Assembly (NCBI GenBank): GCA_009859145.1 | Contig: VRVR01000020.1 | Coordinates: forward strand, 186,001 to 250,000 | Reading direction: 5' to 3' | DNA: 64,000 nucleotides | DNA from: Andalucia godoyi | Taxonomy: Eukaryota; Discoba; Jakobea; Jakobida; Andaluciidae | Shown here: one piece after another, positions 26,619 to 36,702 of the stretch | How the letters are laid out: the number at the start of each line of letters is the position of its first letter | How positions within the stretch are numbered: position 1 is the stretch's first letter | Made by a program: the position numbers and the translations under genes | Notes under the pieces: generated by a model | Told to the model about the DNA's origin: nothing | Database searches by the model: none | Seen by the model: the letters and a program-made list of their open reading frames with translations, nothing else

Positions 26619-27350
26619 TCAGCTGAATTGCAACATGAGCGAAGGACTAGTTTCGCCATTGACAGGTTGAAACTCACTGTGAACGAAAAAGGTATCATAC
26701 GCTTTCCACAACACCCGTTCCTGATCATCTTCGTCCACCGGGTCCGGGAAGAAAAACGTGAACGATTTTGAAAGAACTGCACAAGCCAGCCACGTTTCGA
26801 CGGCAGGAGTCTGCGTGAGGACGGCTTGAAAGATCTTTGAAATGGAGGTCTTCATCCCCGACGTTGTCGCTGCCTTCGACACCATGACAGAAGGGCTTGC
26901 TTCTTGCACACATTCGAGGATCGCGTGTCGCGTATCTTCGTCGTTCAGGTCTGCTCCGGAAAGGTACGCCACGAGTGCTGCATTCCGCAGCCCGGTCCAC
27001 ACAGGAAGAAATACATGCACTGGAATGTTCACGAGCGGAATGTTCTGCAGGAGCGCAGCGGCACCCTCATGAATCAGCTTCTTCATGTCGATGCGTTCGT
27101 TCGGCTCCTGCATGATGAGATGGGCCATTACTCTCGACGGGGTTCCGTACACCTCCAAATTCCGGGACGCCCGCTCGGCAGTGCTCTCCAGGATTCCAGG
27201 AATACCATGGACCACAAAACCCATGATCGTGTCCATGGTTATTTCTGTCGGACTGCCAAACGCAAACGACGCAGACGGCGGAAGTCCTGCCGTCAAGACT
27301 GCGAGCAAGAGAAGCGTCGCAAGAGCATTCGCCCGTCTCGTGGTGCACAT
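26619..27350 (-). CDS. Secreted or luminal protein of unknown function
   Basis: A 243-residue frame with a true ATG at 27350 and a clear signal peptide (residues about 8-30, ALATLLLLAVLTAGLPPSASFA). The mature part is helical, with GFVVHGIPGILESTAERASRN, a conserved-looking core LVNIPVHVFLPVWTGLRNAALVAYLSG, and a polar C-terminus. The core recalls EcsC-type proteins only weakly and I do not assign a function. It is followed by repeat copy A, about 125 bases past the stop. Confidence 0.75.
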   Translation of the reverse strand: MCTTRRANALATLLLLAVLTAGLPPSASFAFGSPTEITMDTIMGFVVHGIPGILESTAERASRNLEVYGTPSRVMAHLIMQEPNERIDMKKLIHEGAAALLQNIPLVNIPVHVFLPVWTGLRNAALVAYLSGADLNDEDTRHAILECVQEASPSVMVSKAATTSGMKTSISKIFQAVLTQTPAVETWLACAVLSKSFTFFFPDPVDEDDQERVLWKAYDTFFVHSEFQPVNGETSPSLMLQFS

Positions 27351-27674
27351 TATGAGTACTCTGAGGCGGATTTGATATTATATTGGTATGTAATTAAACG
27401 AGATGATGGGGAAACAAGCCGACAGCGACAGACACAGCGGGAGGAGAGCGATCGGAAGCAGAGAAGCTCAGACAACCGCATTTATACATAAAAAGCTTGC
27501 ATTCTTTTTTATGTTGTCGCACGAAGCCATACAACTCGAACAGTTCATTGCTGCCTTTTTTCCCTCTTCGCCCCATACTTGGTTAAACCGCAACCGCTCT
27601 TGATTTCCACGCGAGACTTTTGGGCGCGCTCAAAACAAAACAAAAACGAAACAGGGTTTACTGCTTGTTGTTAT
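27351..27674. other. Intergenic region
   Basis: Upstream of the secreted protein and downstream of the LYR-type gene, both minus strand. I see no gene or element. Confidence 0.5.
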
Positions 27675-27959
27675 TCACACCCTTCTTCGGCCCGTATCAT
27701 CGTCTTCAAGAGGCAGATCGTACACCTCATGGAACTCCAAAAGAGCTTTCATCTGCGTGATCCCTTCATCAGCACGCGTCAAGCACCACGTCGCATATTC
27801 CACTGAGCCCTTCGACTTGTCTCCGAATTTCCGAAATGTATCGTACGCTTCTTTTTGGATGCGCTTGAAGTACTCGGGAGGAAGTTTCCTCGCCAACTGC
27901 AAGATCACTCGGTACTTTCCCAAAACCACCGAGCGTGGAATGACTGCGTGGTGGTTCAT
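27675..27959 (-). CDS. LYR-motif (Complex1_LYR-like) small protein
   Basis: A 94-residue helical protein. VVLGKYRVILQLARKLPPEYFKR near residues 11-33 fits the LYR family's first helix (L-x-x-Y-R), followed by two amphipathic helices (EYATWCLTRADEGITQMKALL). LYR proteins act in mitochondria in iron-sulphur transfer or respiratory-complex assembly. The strict L-Y-R is G-K-Y-R here, so the family is likely but not certain. Only 38 bases separate its start from the end of the NF-YA-like gene on the same strand. Confidence 0.62.
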   Translation of the reverse strand: MNHHAVIPRSVVLGKYRVILQLARKLPPEYFKRIQKEAYDTFRKFGDKSKGSVEYATWCLTRADEGITQMKALLEFHEVYDLPLEDDDTGRRRV

Positions 27960-27997
27960 CTTGTGTGAGAGAAAGAACGTCTGTGAGTAACTCAGCC

Positions 27998-28378
27998 TCA
28001 GCTGTTGTGAATTGAATCCGATACAGTAGATGGTGGAATCGATGGTCTGGACAGCGTGGAAGCCTGTGCAGACTGGGAAGCTTTGTCGTTCACCGACTGG
28101 GCAAGTTCCTTGTGTATGTGTTCCCGAGCAGCTCTTTTTGACTGTCGAATTCTCCTAAAAGCAGAGTTTGAGGGAATTTCAGAGGAAGAAGAAGAAGAAG
28201 AAACAGCAGCAGCTCCGTACGAATTCCTATTGCTTGCTGAAGATCCAGTTGCACCGCTGCTGCTTGATAAGGAACGCGGAAAGGCAGGCAGCGAGGCAGC
28301 GAGGACTTTTCTTCTTGCTCTTCGGTCCAGAATTCGATGAAGCTGTTTCGGATTCACCTTCACCGTAAATTCACTCAT
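27998..28378 (-). CDS. NF-YA (HAP2)-like protein with divergent DNA-binding half
   Basis: A 126-residue protein. VKVNPKQLHRILDRRARRKVL (residues about 6-26) closely follows the NF-YA A1 helix (V-N-A/P-K-Q-x-H-R-I-L-x-R-R), which binds the NF-YB/NF-YC dimer of the CCAAT-box factor. The A2 DNA-contact region, normally a few residues later with 'SRHxHAM...RGxGGRF', is not recognisable. After a Ser-rich stretch of about 45 residues there is only a basic helix (FRRIRQSKRAAREHIHKEL). It could be a non-canonical or non-DNA-binding NF-YA, or a chance resemblance over 21 residues. Divergent from the importin gene. Confidence 0.55.
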   Translation of the reverse strand: MSEFTVKVNPKQLHRILDRRARRKVLAASLPAFPRSLSSSSGATGSSASNRNSYGAAAVSSSSSSSEIPSNSAFRRIRQSKRAAREHIHKELAQSVNDKASQSAQASTLSRPSIPPSTVSDSIHNS

Positions 28379-28754
28379 ATACTACACTACTCGTGAAAAG
28401 TAGCACCCTTTTTCCTTTTTTCCCCTTTTCGTCCATAGTATTAATTATTTTGAAAACGTTCCGTCTTCCAAAAACCCAATCGGCTTGTCCACATTGTTTT
28501 CCCTTTTGCCAATTCATGAGTTCACGAGCCCCGACTCAACAGAAGCGGCTGTAGTTGTGGGCGTTTTTTTTTTTCGCGGATCTGTTTTTCTTTTCTTCGC
28601 ATCCTTTGTTTAATTCGTGATGTTTTTTCTACGTTGTTGTTCTACGTGGATTTAGGTTTTTCTCCTCGCAATTTGGGATATTTTGAATCTGGCTCTACGG
28701 GGAGGGAAAAAAAGAAAGAAAAAGAAACAAGAATTGTAATTATACTGAAGAAGA
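28379..28754. other. Divergent promoter region
   Basis: Upstream DNA of the NF-YA-like gene (minus) and the importin gene (plus), T-rich in its first half and A-rich just before the importin ATG. No gene is seen. Confidence 0.5.
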
Positions 28755-31700
28755 ATGACGGGCGTGGTGGCGGTTGACTCTCCAGAGACATTGGAGCAAG
28801 TTTTGGGGATGCTTTTGCAGCCTGATTCCAGGATTCTCGCTTCTGCAGAAGCATCTTTAGCTCCGTTTATGCGATCCAAACAGTGTGTTCCTGCATTTCT
28901 GCAGCAGATGACGGATTCTCAAAATCCTGGAATTCGACAAATGGGGGCGGTACTCTTGCGCTCAAGAATCTCTCGGTTTTGGTCGAAGCTTTCAGTGGAA
29001 GATCGTAACCAAACGAAGCAAGTTTTGCTGCATTTGCTTGTGCATGAGCCGCTGACTGTTGTTCGCTTATCCGTTGCAAACCTGATCGCGGATCTTGCAA
29101 AGTACACTGTCCCTGCCCATCAATGGCCGGAGTTGTTCCCATTTATGTTTCAGTGCTTTTCGAGCTCCGACTCGGTTCATCGCGACATTGCAATTCGTTT
29201 GTTTGAATTTATGTTGTCGACGATCGGCCCTTCGCTGAAAGGTTTTATGGGACCTATTATGCAGGTGCTGAGTTCTGCGTTGGCGGATGCTGAAGCGGCT
29301 GTCCGTGCTGCGGCAATACGATGCTTGAATGCATTACTGGATAACATTGAGGGCACCGAACATGTTGCTGCGCTAATTGCAATGATTCCCGTCATGCTGA
29401 ATGCAATGGTCTACTGCGTGCAGACCCGCCAGAACGAGCCAATCTTTGAGGGACTCGACGTGATGATTCAAGTGACGAATACAAATCTAGATGACTTGGT
29501 CCCCTTTATCCCGCAGTACGTGGAGTTTGTGATCTCCGTCGCGAGTGCGCAGCAAGTGGAAGTTTCCACGCGGGAGAAGGCTCTGGACTACATCGTCCTG
29601 TTGGCAAACATGAGACCAAAGTTGCTGTATCAAAAGTTCCAACTTCTGAACACGATTCTGGGCGGAATGTTCAGTGTAATGGCAGAAAAGATGGATTTGG
29701 ATGTCACGGACGAAAGTGAAGACGGCGCACAGAAATTGGGATCGAACTCTCTCAAGGAATTGAGTTTGCACATTCCATCCAAGCATTTGTGGCCTGTGGC
29801 TGAGGCAATGTGCGGTCAGGGATTCCAATCTGCGGATGCAGGAAGTCGTCGTGCCGCCCTTGTCGCCATCGCGATTCTTAGCGAAACTTGCAATGATCAG
29901 GTTCGGGACAATCTTGCCCAGCTTGTTCGAGGTGCTGTCCATTTGCTGGCAGGAGATCCCGATATTACAGTTCGAGACGCAGCGTGCTTCACCATTGCAC
30001 AGTTTTCCGAACATCTGTATCCCGAGATTTTGGAGTTCCATGGTGACGTTATCCCTCCGCTTTTACGGCTGCTTTCGGCGCCGTCAACACACCCCATTGT
30101 TCAAGAATCCGTTTGTCTGGTGCTGGATTCCTACTGTGAGTACTTTGGAGAGCGGATCGACCCGTATCTCCGAGCGATGATGGAGACGTTCTCTTCTGTA
30201 ATGCAGCATGGGAAACTCATGGGCCAAGCTGCAGCGATCGGCGCGATTGCAGCCGTTGCTCTTGCAGCCCGCCATTTGTTTGTTCCGTACGCGCACAGCA
30301 CGATGGACTTCCTCGAGCATCTCATGGGCATTCATGACCCTCTTCGGATTGTCCTGCGGGCTCGAGCAACGGAGGCATTAGGAAACATTGCAGTTGCAAT
30401 CGGAAACGAGCATTTTGCCCCGAGGCTGGATAGAGTAATTCAACGAGCCGTGGAAGGCTTTTCCATCCAGAATCCGGAACTGAATGAGTATACGTACGGG
30501 CTGTTTTGCTCTCTCGCCGAAGTGATGCCGCTTGCTCTGGTTCCTCTTCTGCCAAAGATCGTCCCTCTTGCTTGTTCTTCTTGTTTTTCCGATGCAGGAA
30601 TCTTAGCAAGCGAGGTCGAGAGAACGCAGTTGTTTGGAGCGCAACCAAGAGTTAACGTTGGGGATGGTGAAGTGGGCGAGGGCGAGGACGAGAACGATGA
30701 GGAGGACATCGATTTTGGAGAAGAGGACGAAGAAAATGATATTCATTTGAAGATTCCATATTCGATTTTAGACGAAAAAGCCGCTGCAGTGGCTGTCTTG
30801 GCGAAGCTCGCCCGTTTCACGGGAACCGCATTTGCTCCATTTCTCCATGACGCGTCGGACGCCGTGTTGTCTCTCTCGAAGTTTCTTCACGAGCACGTTC
30901 GCATGAACATCCCTGAGGCGATATTTGGGTTCGTGAAAGTGTTGAGTGAAAGCGGGCTCCCGGCAACGGACGAGACATCGCGCATTTTCGAAGTCTCCAT
31001 GTCCACCATGCTGCACTATCTTGAAGCTGACGAGTCTCGGACTGTGTGCTTGAAATCATGCGAGTATTTGCAGGAAATCGCAAAGGTCACCGGTCCTACT
31101 CCCTTGGGCCCGTTTCTCGAAGACTTTGTTTCGGCATGGCAGCTGTTGCTCCAGAAGAAAGCAGTCTGCCAAACTCTATGTTATGATGAAGCGGACGGGG
31201 ATGACGACGACGAAGACACGAATCGGAACCTCACGGATGCCGTTGGGGATTCCATTATTGCTTTTGCGCAGGTTTTTGGCGAATCCTTTAAGCCTGCTGT
31301 TGATGTTCTGGAACCATTCTTGATGAAGTACGCAGACAAGCGGCGATCCGAAGACGACCGCATTATGGCAACCGGCGTGCTTGCAGAGTGTGCGCGGTTC
31401 CTTGGAGCGCATTGTCCCCTTTATGCCGGAAAATGGTTCTCCCAAGCTTGGGCTTGGACAAATTCTGATTCCGTGTCAGTCCAGCGGAATGCGATTTTCA
31501 TGCTTGGAGTCCTCGCCGTCAATGGAGGGCCATCCACTCAGGCGAAATTCTCGGAATTAATGCAGCTGTTCCTGTCGATTTCGAAGCTAGACGCACCTGC
31601 CGAGATCAAGGACAACGCAGCGGGTGCCATTGCCCGCATCGTTCAAAAATTTGGTTCTACCCTTCCTCTTGGACCGGTCGTGCAGTTGCTCGTTGATTTC

Positions 31701-31974
31701 TTGCCAATCCGTGTGGACATGATTGAAGCAGCGAACGTTGTCACAATCGTGAAGTCCTTGGTTTCGGAGCCTGTTTTGCATCCTCATTTAAACAAGATTG
31801 TTAGCGGTTTTCTGGAAACAACCGCTCTTCCGGACGCAACTCGAGAACTGCGAATTGCAACAATGGAATGCTTGCAAGTCATCCGTGAACGGTTCGGTGA
31901 TGCCACGCTGCAACAGGCACTGGTCAGTTCCAAAGATGCTCCTCGGCTGTATGATCAATTACGAAATAACTTAG

Positions 31975-31979
<5 letters not shown>
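28755..31979 (+). CDS. Importin-4/5-type karyopherin beta
   Basis: A 1074-residue, single-exon HEAT-repeat nuclear import receptor; the length fits IPO4/Kap123 and IPO5/Kap121. The N-terminal Ran-binding region includes AFLQQMTDSQNPGIRQMGAVLLR and the HEAT pair around PELFPFMFQCF. An acidic loop (about residues 638-655, GEGEDENDEEDIDFGEEDEEN) is followed by KIPYSILDEKAAAVAVLAKLARFTG, which resembles Kap123/IPO4. A second acidic stretch (DEADGDDDDED) lies near 815. Known cargoes of this group are ribosomal proteins and histones. I cannot decide between the IPO4 and IPO5 subfamilies. Confidence 0.93.
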
Positions 31980-32008
<29 letters not shown>

Positions 32009-32421
32009 ACACACACACACACAGACGGGAATGGTGCACGCAATATCTACTGGGGAAGAACGCTTCGGGAGTATTGGGGCCTGCCACCTTTTGAATTGAA
32101 TTCACATTCGACCATCCTCCCTTGTAGCCTTTTCTATGTACATTCTCCGCCATCCCCAAGGATAATGATGGAGATTGTGTATGCAGCCGCCTACATTGTT
32201 CAACGTGGCGCATTGGTTGCACTCCAACTGCCGTAATGCATCTCCGCTGGATGGCTTCAAAAGGCGTTCCGATCAAAAAGATCGGACATCGGAGGTCTCT
32301 GCGTATCCGTGAATCCCCGCTCTGCGAAAACTTTTCATCATTCCTTCGGCAGGAATCAAGATCGGAAATGCTCTTTTTCAGCATATTGAGTGTGTGAGTG
32401 AGTGTGTGAGTGAGTGTGTGA

Positions 32422-32464
<43 letters not shown>

Positions 32465-32602
32465 GGTTTTTGCGTTTGGATATCCAGCAACCAGGTCTTT
32501 CATTCACTATATACACGTAAATATTTGGAATCCATCCTTCGTACAGGGGGGAGACTGAGAAATCGATTGGATTTCGAGGAGAGTTTCCGGAACCGAAGAG
32601 AA
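31980..32602. other. Intergenic region with (GA)n(CA)n and (TG)n microsatellites
   Basis: (GA)n then (CA)n runs from about 31978 to 32024, starting at the importin stop. GTGTGTGAGTGA then (TG)n runs from about 32389 to 32461. No gene is seen between. The coding frame of the next gene is open into the TG run, which would encode Cys-Val repeats; I do not accept that as protein. Confidence 0.75.
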
Positions 32603-35600
32603 ATGAGCTGCGGCGACTTCTCTGTTCTGTCGCTTCTGCCTTTGCTGCTTCTGCTGGTCGTTCCGCTGTGTTCTGCATATAGATTTTGTATTGATTCGAC
32701 GTTTCATCTTCAAAACTGCGATGGCTACTATCCTTCTGTACAGAGCATCGTCACTTCGGCCCATTTTGTAAATGGTTCCCAGATTGTAATGTTTGACGGT
32801 TCGTACGCCGGTCCTGGCTTCTGCAACATTACGTTTCCACTTGTGCATGATTTGACGATTCTGGGAAATACAGAAGTGAATTGCAATGAGGATTCTCCCG
32901 GATGGACATTCACACCGGCTTCTTCAAGAATATACATATCTGGTGTGTCATTCGCTTGGTGCTACTCCACTCGAAACGGGGCCGCTCTGTCCTTAACCGG
33001 CGTTTCGAACGTAACGATTACCGACGCATTTTTCGGTTTTAGCACCAGCCGCGTCCCTTTGAACTGCATTAACGACGAAGAATGCTATGATTTGAGCGAT
33101 GTGGGCATTGGGGGTGCTCTGGCAATTACTGGCTCTGTGAATGTTTCGGTTCGCAGCTGCCAATTCCTTCTTAATTATGCAAGTTCCGATAATTTTTACG
33201 GCTATTCTGGGAACGGTGGCGGCATAGGAATCTCAAAGTCACAACATATACTTGTTAGCGACTGCACGTTCGTTGGGAACATGGCGGATAATTGGGCGGG
33301 AGGGGTCTCCATGGGCTTTTCCTTGGATGTCCGCATAGAGGGATGCCGATTTCTGAAGAATGTTGCAGGCTGGCAAGGCGGAGCTGTGGTTGCGTTTGGA
33401 GGGACGTCGTTCTCTATCACTGGCTCGGATTTTATTGAAAACTCTGTTGGACCGCAATCTGCAGTTGGCGAGGGAGGGGCCATTTTCTTGCGAGATCCGA
33501 TGCCGTCGTCGATCGAGAAATGCACCTTCATTAATAATGTTGCACAAGCTGTCAGTGGTGCAATTTCATTTCGCCAGTCTTCGGGTCCAGATACGGAGAC
33601 TGGTCTGTCTGTTACAGATTCAGTGTTTCATAATAACCAAGCGTCTGCATTTGGAGCGGCGTGTTCCCTGTTTGCCTCCTCCCAGTTCACGAGATGCTCG
33701 TTTACGAACCATACTGTGGCAAACGTAGGTGGGTCATTGTACATTGCTGGATCATCCACGATTTTGATCAACTGCAATTTTAGTGGCAATTCTGCAACGC
33801 AGTATGGGGGATCCATCTCCGTGAACGGCTGGGCATCGAATCTATACATGTTTGGAACTGTTATCATTTCCAACAGCGTTTCTGGATCTTTTGGTGGTGG
33901 TTTGTATCTGGATACCGGGGCGTTTGTGTCGGCATCGTCTGGTTGCACCATCAACGTGTGGAACAATTCAGCTTTTGATTCTGGGGGCGGCGTGTTCGTC
34001 AACACGTACGGGGGCCTTTCAGTTACAGGCACTATGTCATTCGTTGGAAACACCGCAGTCAACGAAGGTGGCGGCTTGTTTCTCGGAACGCAGGCGTCAT
34101 TTGAAGTCTATGGGACCACCATTTTTGACTCGAACTCTGCGCTCTCCGGTGGTGGCTTGCAGCACAATCAGGCGTATCTTCCAGCGTTGTCGGCGGGAAC
34201 TGGAAATGGACAAATGATTTTCACGAGAAATGTTGCAGGTTTTGGAGGTGCAATCTCGTTGAATCACCTTGGCGGCTTGACGATGTCAGGTGTCAGCAAT
34301 ATATCGCTGGTGGAAAATAACGCGCTGGGAATAGGCGGTGCAATGTTTCTCTTTTCCGACTTGTTCAATCTCACATCGATCATTCCGGAGAATCTCGCCG
34401 TTTTGATCGGGACCACCGAAGTCTTCGTTTCTGGTAACACGGCTCGACATACCGTCAACCAACTTCCCGCTGCGTTCGGCTCTGGCCCATTTCAGATTCT
34501 GCCTTGTTCGTCTGACGTCGTTGGGACCATTTTGGGACCGTTTAATCATGGGCGGCCTTCCACTTTTCAGGTTTGCGTTGCAGATGCTTTCGCAAAGGTT
34601 TTGGTATTCGCCCCCGAAGGTTCCATGCTGCTGCAAATTGAAGAAGGCGGATCATCGTTTCCAAGCCCAGTCGTCGCATCCTGCGTGAATGGCGTTTCTT
34701 ATTTCTCCGGTGTGCAACTGTACTCCTCAAACTCTTCCTCGAATGACATCCTTGTGCGATTTACATACCAAATTCAGCAAGAGTCTGCATTGAATTTGGT
34801 GATCATGATTCAGTCTGCAACGTTTCCCGTGCAGATTCTCCCGTGCCCGCCAGGATTCATGTCACAGAACGTATCTGGAATTGACGTGTGTTCTTCATGC
34901 CCACAGGGGACCTATAACTTGCAGCCGTCCTCTCCGTCCTGTTTTTCTTGTCCCGATGCCAGTTTGGCTTCCTGCAGTCCATCGAAAATCCTCACGGAGT
35001 CGAATGTGTGGCTCCTTGAAGATGGCTCTGGCCCGGTGTCTTTGTACACCTGTCCCCTTGGCTACTGCAAAGATGATAATCAATGTTTTTCAAACAGAGA
35101 TCCAAAAAGCCCCCTGTGTTCCTCGTGTCTGCCTGGATATTCGGAATGGAATCTCGAGTGCATCCGTTGCTCGGAAACCGGAAACGGAGTTATTATTTTC
35201 AGCGTTATTATCGGTCTTTGGGCCTGTATTGCTATCTTCCATTTTGTCTGCCGTTCTGCGATTGGCATGACGTCTATTTTCTTTTACTATACTGTTACTT
35301 GTTCAATGGTGCTTCCGCCTCTTGGATCCTCAGATCTGCGAATTCAAAGCGTGTTCTCCTTGCAACCATTTTCATTTGGGCCTGACACGTGTCCCTTTAG
35401 TCGGGATGGCATTGGCTTGTACCTCACAAGATTGTTTTACCCTGCTGTGTTGTTTGGCCTTATTTTGATGACCGCATTCGTACACTTTTTGTCGTTTCGT
35501 CTTTTCAAATCCATGGATTTCAACATGTGGCAGTACCTTCGCTCTGCATTTGTCCTTGCCCTTTCCGTCCAGCAATCTCTTTCAATCGTGATGTTTGATT

Positions 35601-36337
35601 TTCTGAATGTTGTGGACGTTGGAACCTGGAAGATCGTGTACGGGTTCCCATTCATCGATGCCTCCTCTCATCGATACACATCACTTGCTGCATTTACCAT
35701 TTTTGTTCTGATCCTCGTTTCAGCGGGGATTCCTTTTGTGGTGTTGATTTTGTGCGCAATTCATAAGCGAAGGCCGTTTCTTAAGGGATCTGCGCTGTAT
35801 GCGCTGTTTGAAGGTTTTCGTCCCGATCAGCCATTCGGTCCATTCTTCTTCATTATGCGACGCGTATCCGTCCCTGCTTTGAACTTCTTCATGACCATTC
35901 GTTACAGATACCATTCGTCGTCTCGTGTCGCTGCTATCATGTTTCTGAATGTATGTTTCCTCTTCTCGCACGAAAGACTGACTCCGTACGCCAGCGAATT
36001 TCTAAACGTCGTCGATGCAGGTTCATTGTTGGGGGTCTGCTTTGTGTGCATGTCGGTATTGTTTTACGAGGATTCCGGTTCGGTTTACTTGACTGCGGCG
36101 GTGTTTTGGTCAATTTTTGCAATTTTTGCAATACTGCTGTTTATGTCTTTTGTGTGGAAATCAGCTACCGTTGCGAGGCGGTTTCGGTTCTTCCAGCGTG
36201 TATTTCAAAAACCGCCTACCAATCTGAATGTTCCTGCAGAGATGACCAGGATCAATCACGGTCCTGACTCATTTCTAGATCCGTTGTTGTCCAAGACTGG
36301 GGTATCCTCATCTTCTTCGACGTCGTCCCTATTGTAG
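32603..36337 (+). CDS. Large beta-helix / Cys-rich / multi-pass membrane protein
   Basis: A 1244-residue protein. A signal peptide (about residues 7-28) precedes some 650 residues of right-handed parallel beta-helix repeats of the pectin-lyase type, marked by recurrent G-G-A-I/G-G-G-L and N-N-x-A turns (GGAIFLRD, GGGLYLD, GGGLFLG, GGAISLNH). A cysteine-rich GCC2/GCC3-like region (about 750-860; CPPGFMSQNVSG, CSSCPQGTYNLQPSSPSCFSC, CSSCLPGYSEWN) leads into about eight to nine membrane segments. The cytoplasmic tail is short and Ser-rich. Proteins of this plan form expanded families in several protists and are presumed cell-surface receptors or adhesins; no ligand or function is established here. 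The start chosen is the ATG directly before the signal peptide. Confidence 0.82.
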   Translation: MSCGDFSVLSLLPLLLLLVVPLCSAYRFCIDSTFHLQNCDGYYPSVQSIVTSAHFVNGSQIVMFDGSYAGPGFCNITFPLVHDLTILGNTEVNCNEDSPGWTFTPASSRIYISGVSFAWCYSTRNGAALSLTGVSNVTITDAFFGFSTSRVPLNCINDEECYDLSDVGIGGALAITGSVNVSVRSCQFLLNYASSDNFYGYSGNGGGIGISKSQHILVSDCTFVGNMADNWAGGVSMGFSLDVRIEGCRFLKNVAGWQGGAVVAFGGTSFSITGSDFIENSVGPQSAVGEGGAIFLRDPMPSSIEKCTFINNVAQAVSGAISFRQSSGPDTETGLSVTDSVFHNNQASAFGAACSLFASSQFTRCSFTNHTVANVGGSLYIAGSSTILINCNFSGNSATQYGGSISVNGWASNLYMFGTVIISNSVSGSFGGGLYLDTGAFVSASSGCTINVWNNSAFDSGGGVFVNTYGGLSVTGTMSFVGNTAVNEGGGLFLGTQASFEVYGTTIFDSNSALSGGGLQHNQAYLPALSAGTGNGQMIFTRNVAGFGGAISLNHLGGLTMSGVSNISLVENNALGIGGAMFLFSDLFNLTSIIPENLAVLIGTTEVFVSGNTARHTVNQLPAAFGSGPFQILPCSSDVVGTILGPFNHGRPSTFQVCVADAFAKVLVFAPEGSMLLQIEEGGSSFPSPVVASCVNGVSYFSGVQLYSSNSSSNDILVRFTYQIQQESALNLVIMIQSATFPVQILPCPPGFMSQNVSGIDVCSSCPQGTYNLQPSSPSCFSCPDASLASCSPSKILTESNVWLLEDGSGPVSLYTCPLGYCKDDNQCFSNRDPKSPLCSSCLPGYSEWNLECIRCSETGNGVIIFSVIIGLWACIAIFHFVCRSAIGMTSIFFYYTVTCSMVLPPLGSSDLRIQSVFSLQPFSFGPDTCPFSRDGIGLYLTRLFYPAVLFGLILMTAFVHFLSFRLFKSMDFNMWQYLRSAFVLALSVQQSLSIVMFDFLNVVDVGTWKIVYGFPFIDASSHRYTSLAAFTIFVLILVSAGIPFVVLILCAIHKRRPFLKGSALYALFEGFRPDQPFGPFFFIMRRVSVPALNFFMTIRYRYHSSSRVAAIMFLNVCFLFSHERLTPYASEFLNVVDAGSLLGVCFVCMSVLFYEDSGSVYLTAAVFWSIFAIFAILLFMSFVWKSATVARRFRFFQRVFQKPPTNLNVPAEMTRINHGPDSFLDPLLSKTGVSSSSSTSSLL

Positions 36338-36702
36338 TCTCTTTGTCTTCTATCTTCTGTTTTCTGAACATTCTCACATGGCTGGGGGTTGATCAATGTG
36401 GCTAAATAAACTTCGTTGATACTGCATCGTCCAGCACTTCTGTACCTTTTTTTGGGGGGGCGATTGTCCCGCCGAATGGCTGTTTTGGCGGGAACAAACT
36501 GAACATCTTCATTTTACGACAATCTCGTGTCTCGGAGGCAGTGGGATTCTCCCCCAAAAAACTATTGATTACCGAAGATGCTTTTCTTTTTCTTTTCTTT
36601 TTCTTTCTCTTATTCTTGCACGCAGTCTGTCGTCTGTCAGTCTTCGTCTCGCTTCGTTTGTCCTCCGTTCGAAGAACACCAGCCTCTTTTTTTCTCGTTG
36701 TC
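36338..36702. other. Intergenic region upstream of RPA1
   Basis: Between the beta-helix gene and RPA1, both plus strand. It holds a run of 7 G near 36454-36460 and pyrimidine-rich DNA from 36580 to 36620. No gene is seen. Confidence 0.5.

Noticed and set aside
32426-32602. N-terminal extension of the beta-helix protein through the TG repeat
   Set aside because: It would encode Cys-Val repeats from a microsatellite; a good signal peptide begins at the ATG at 32603.
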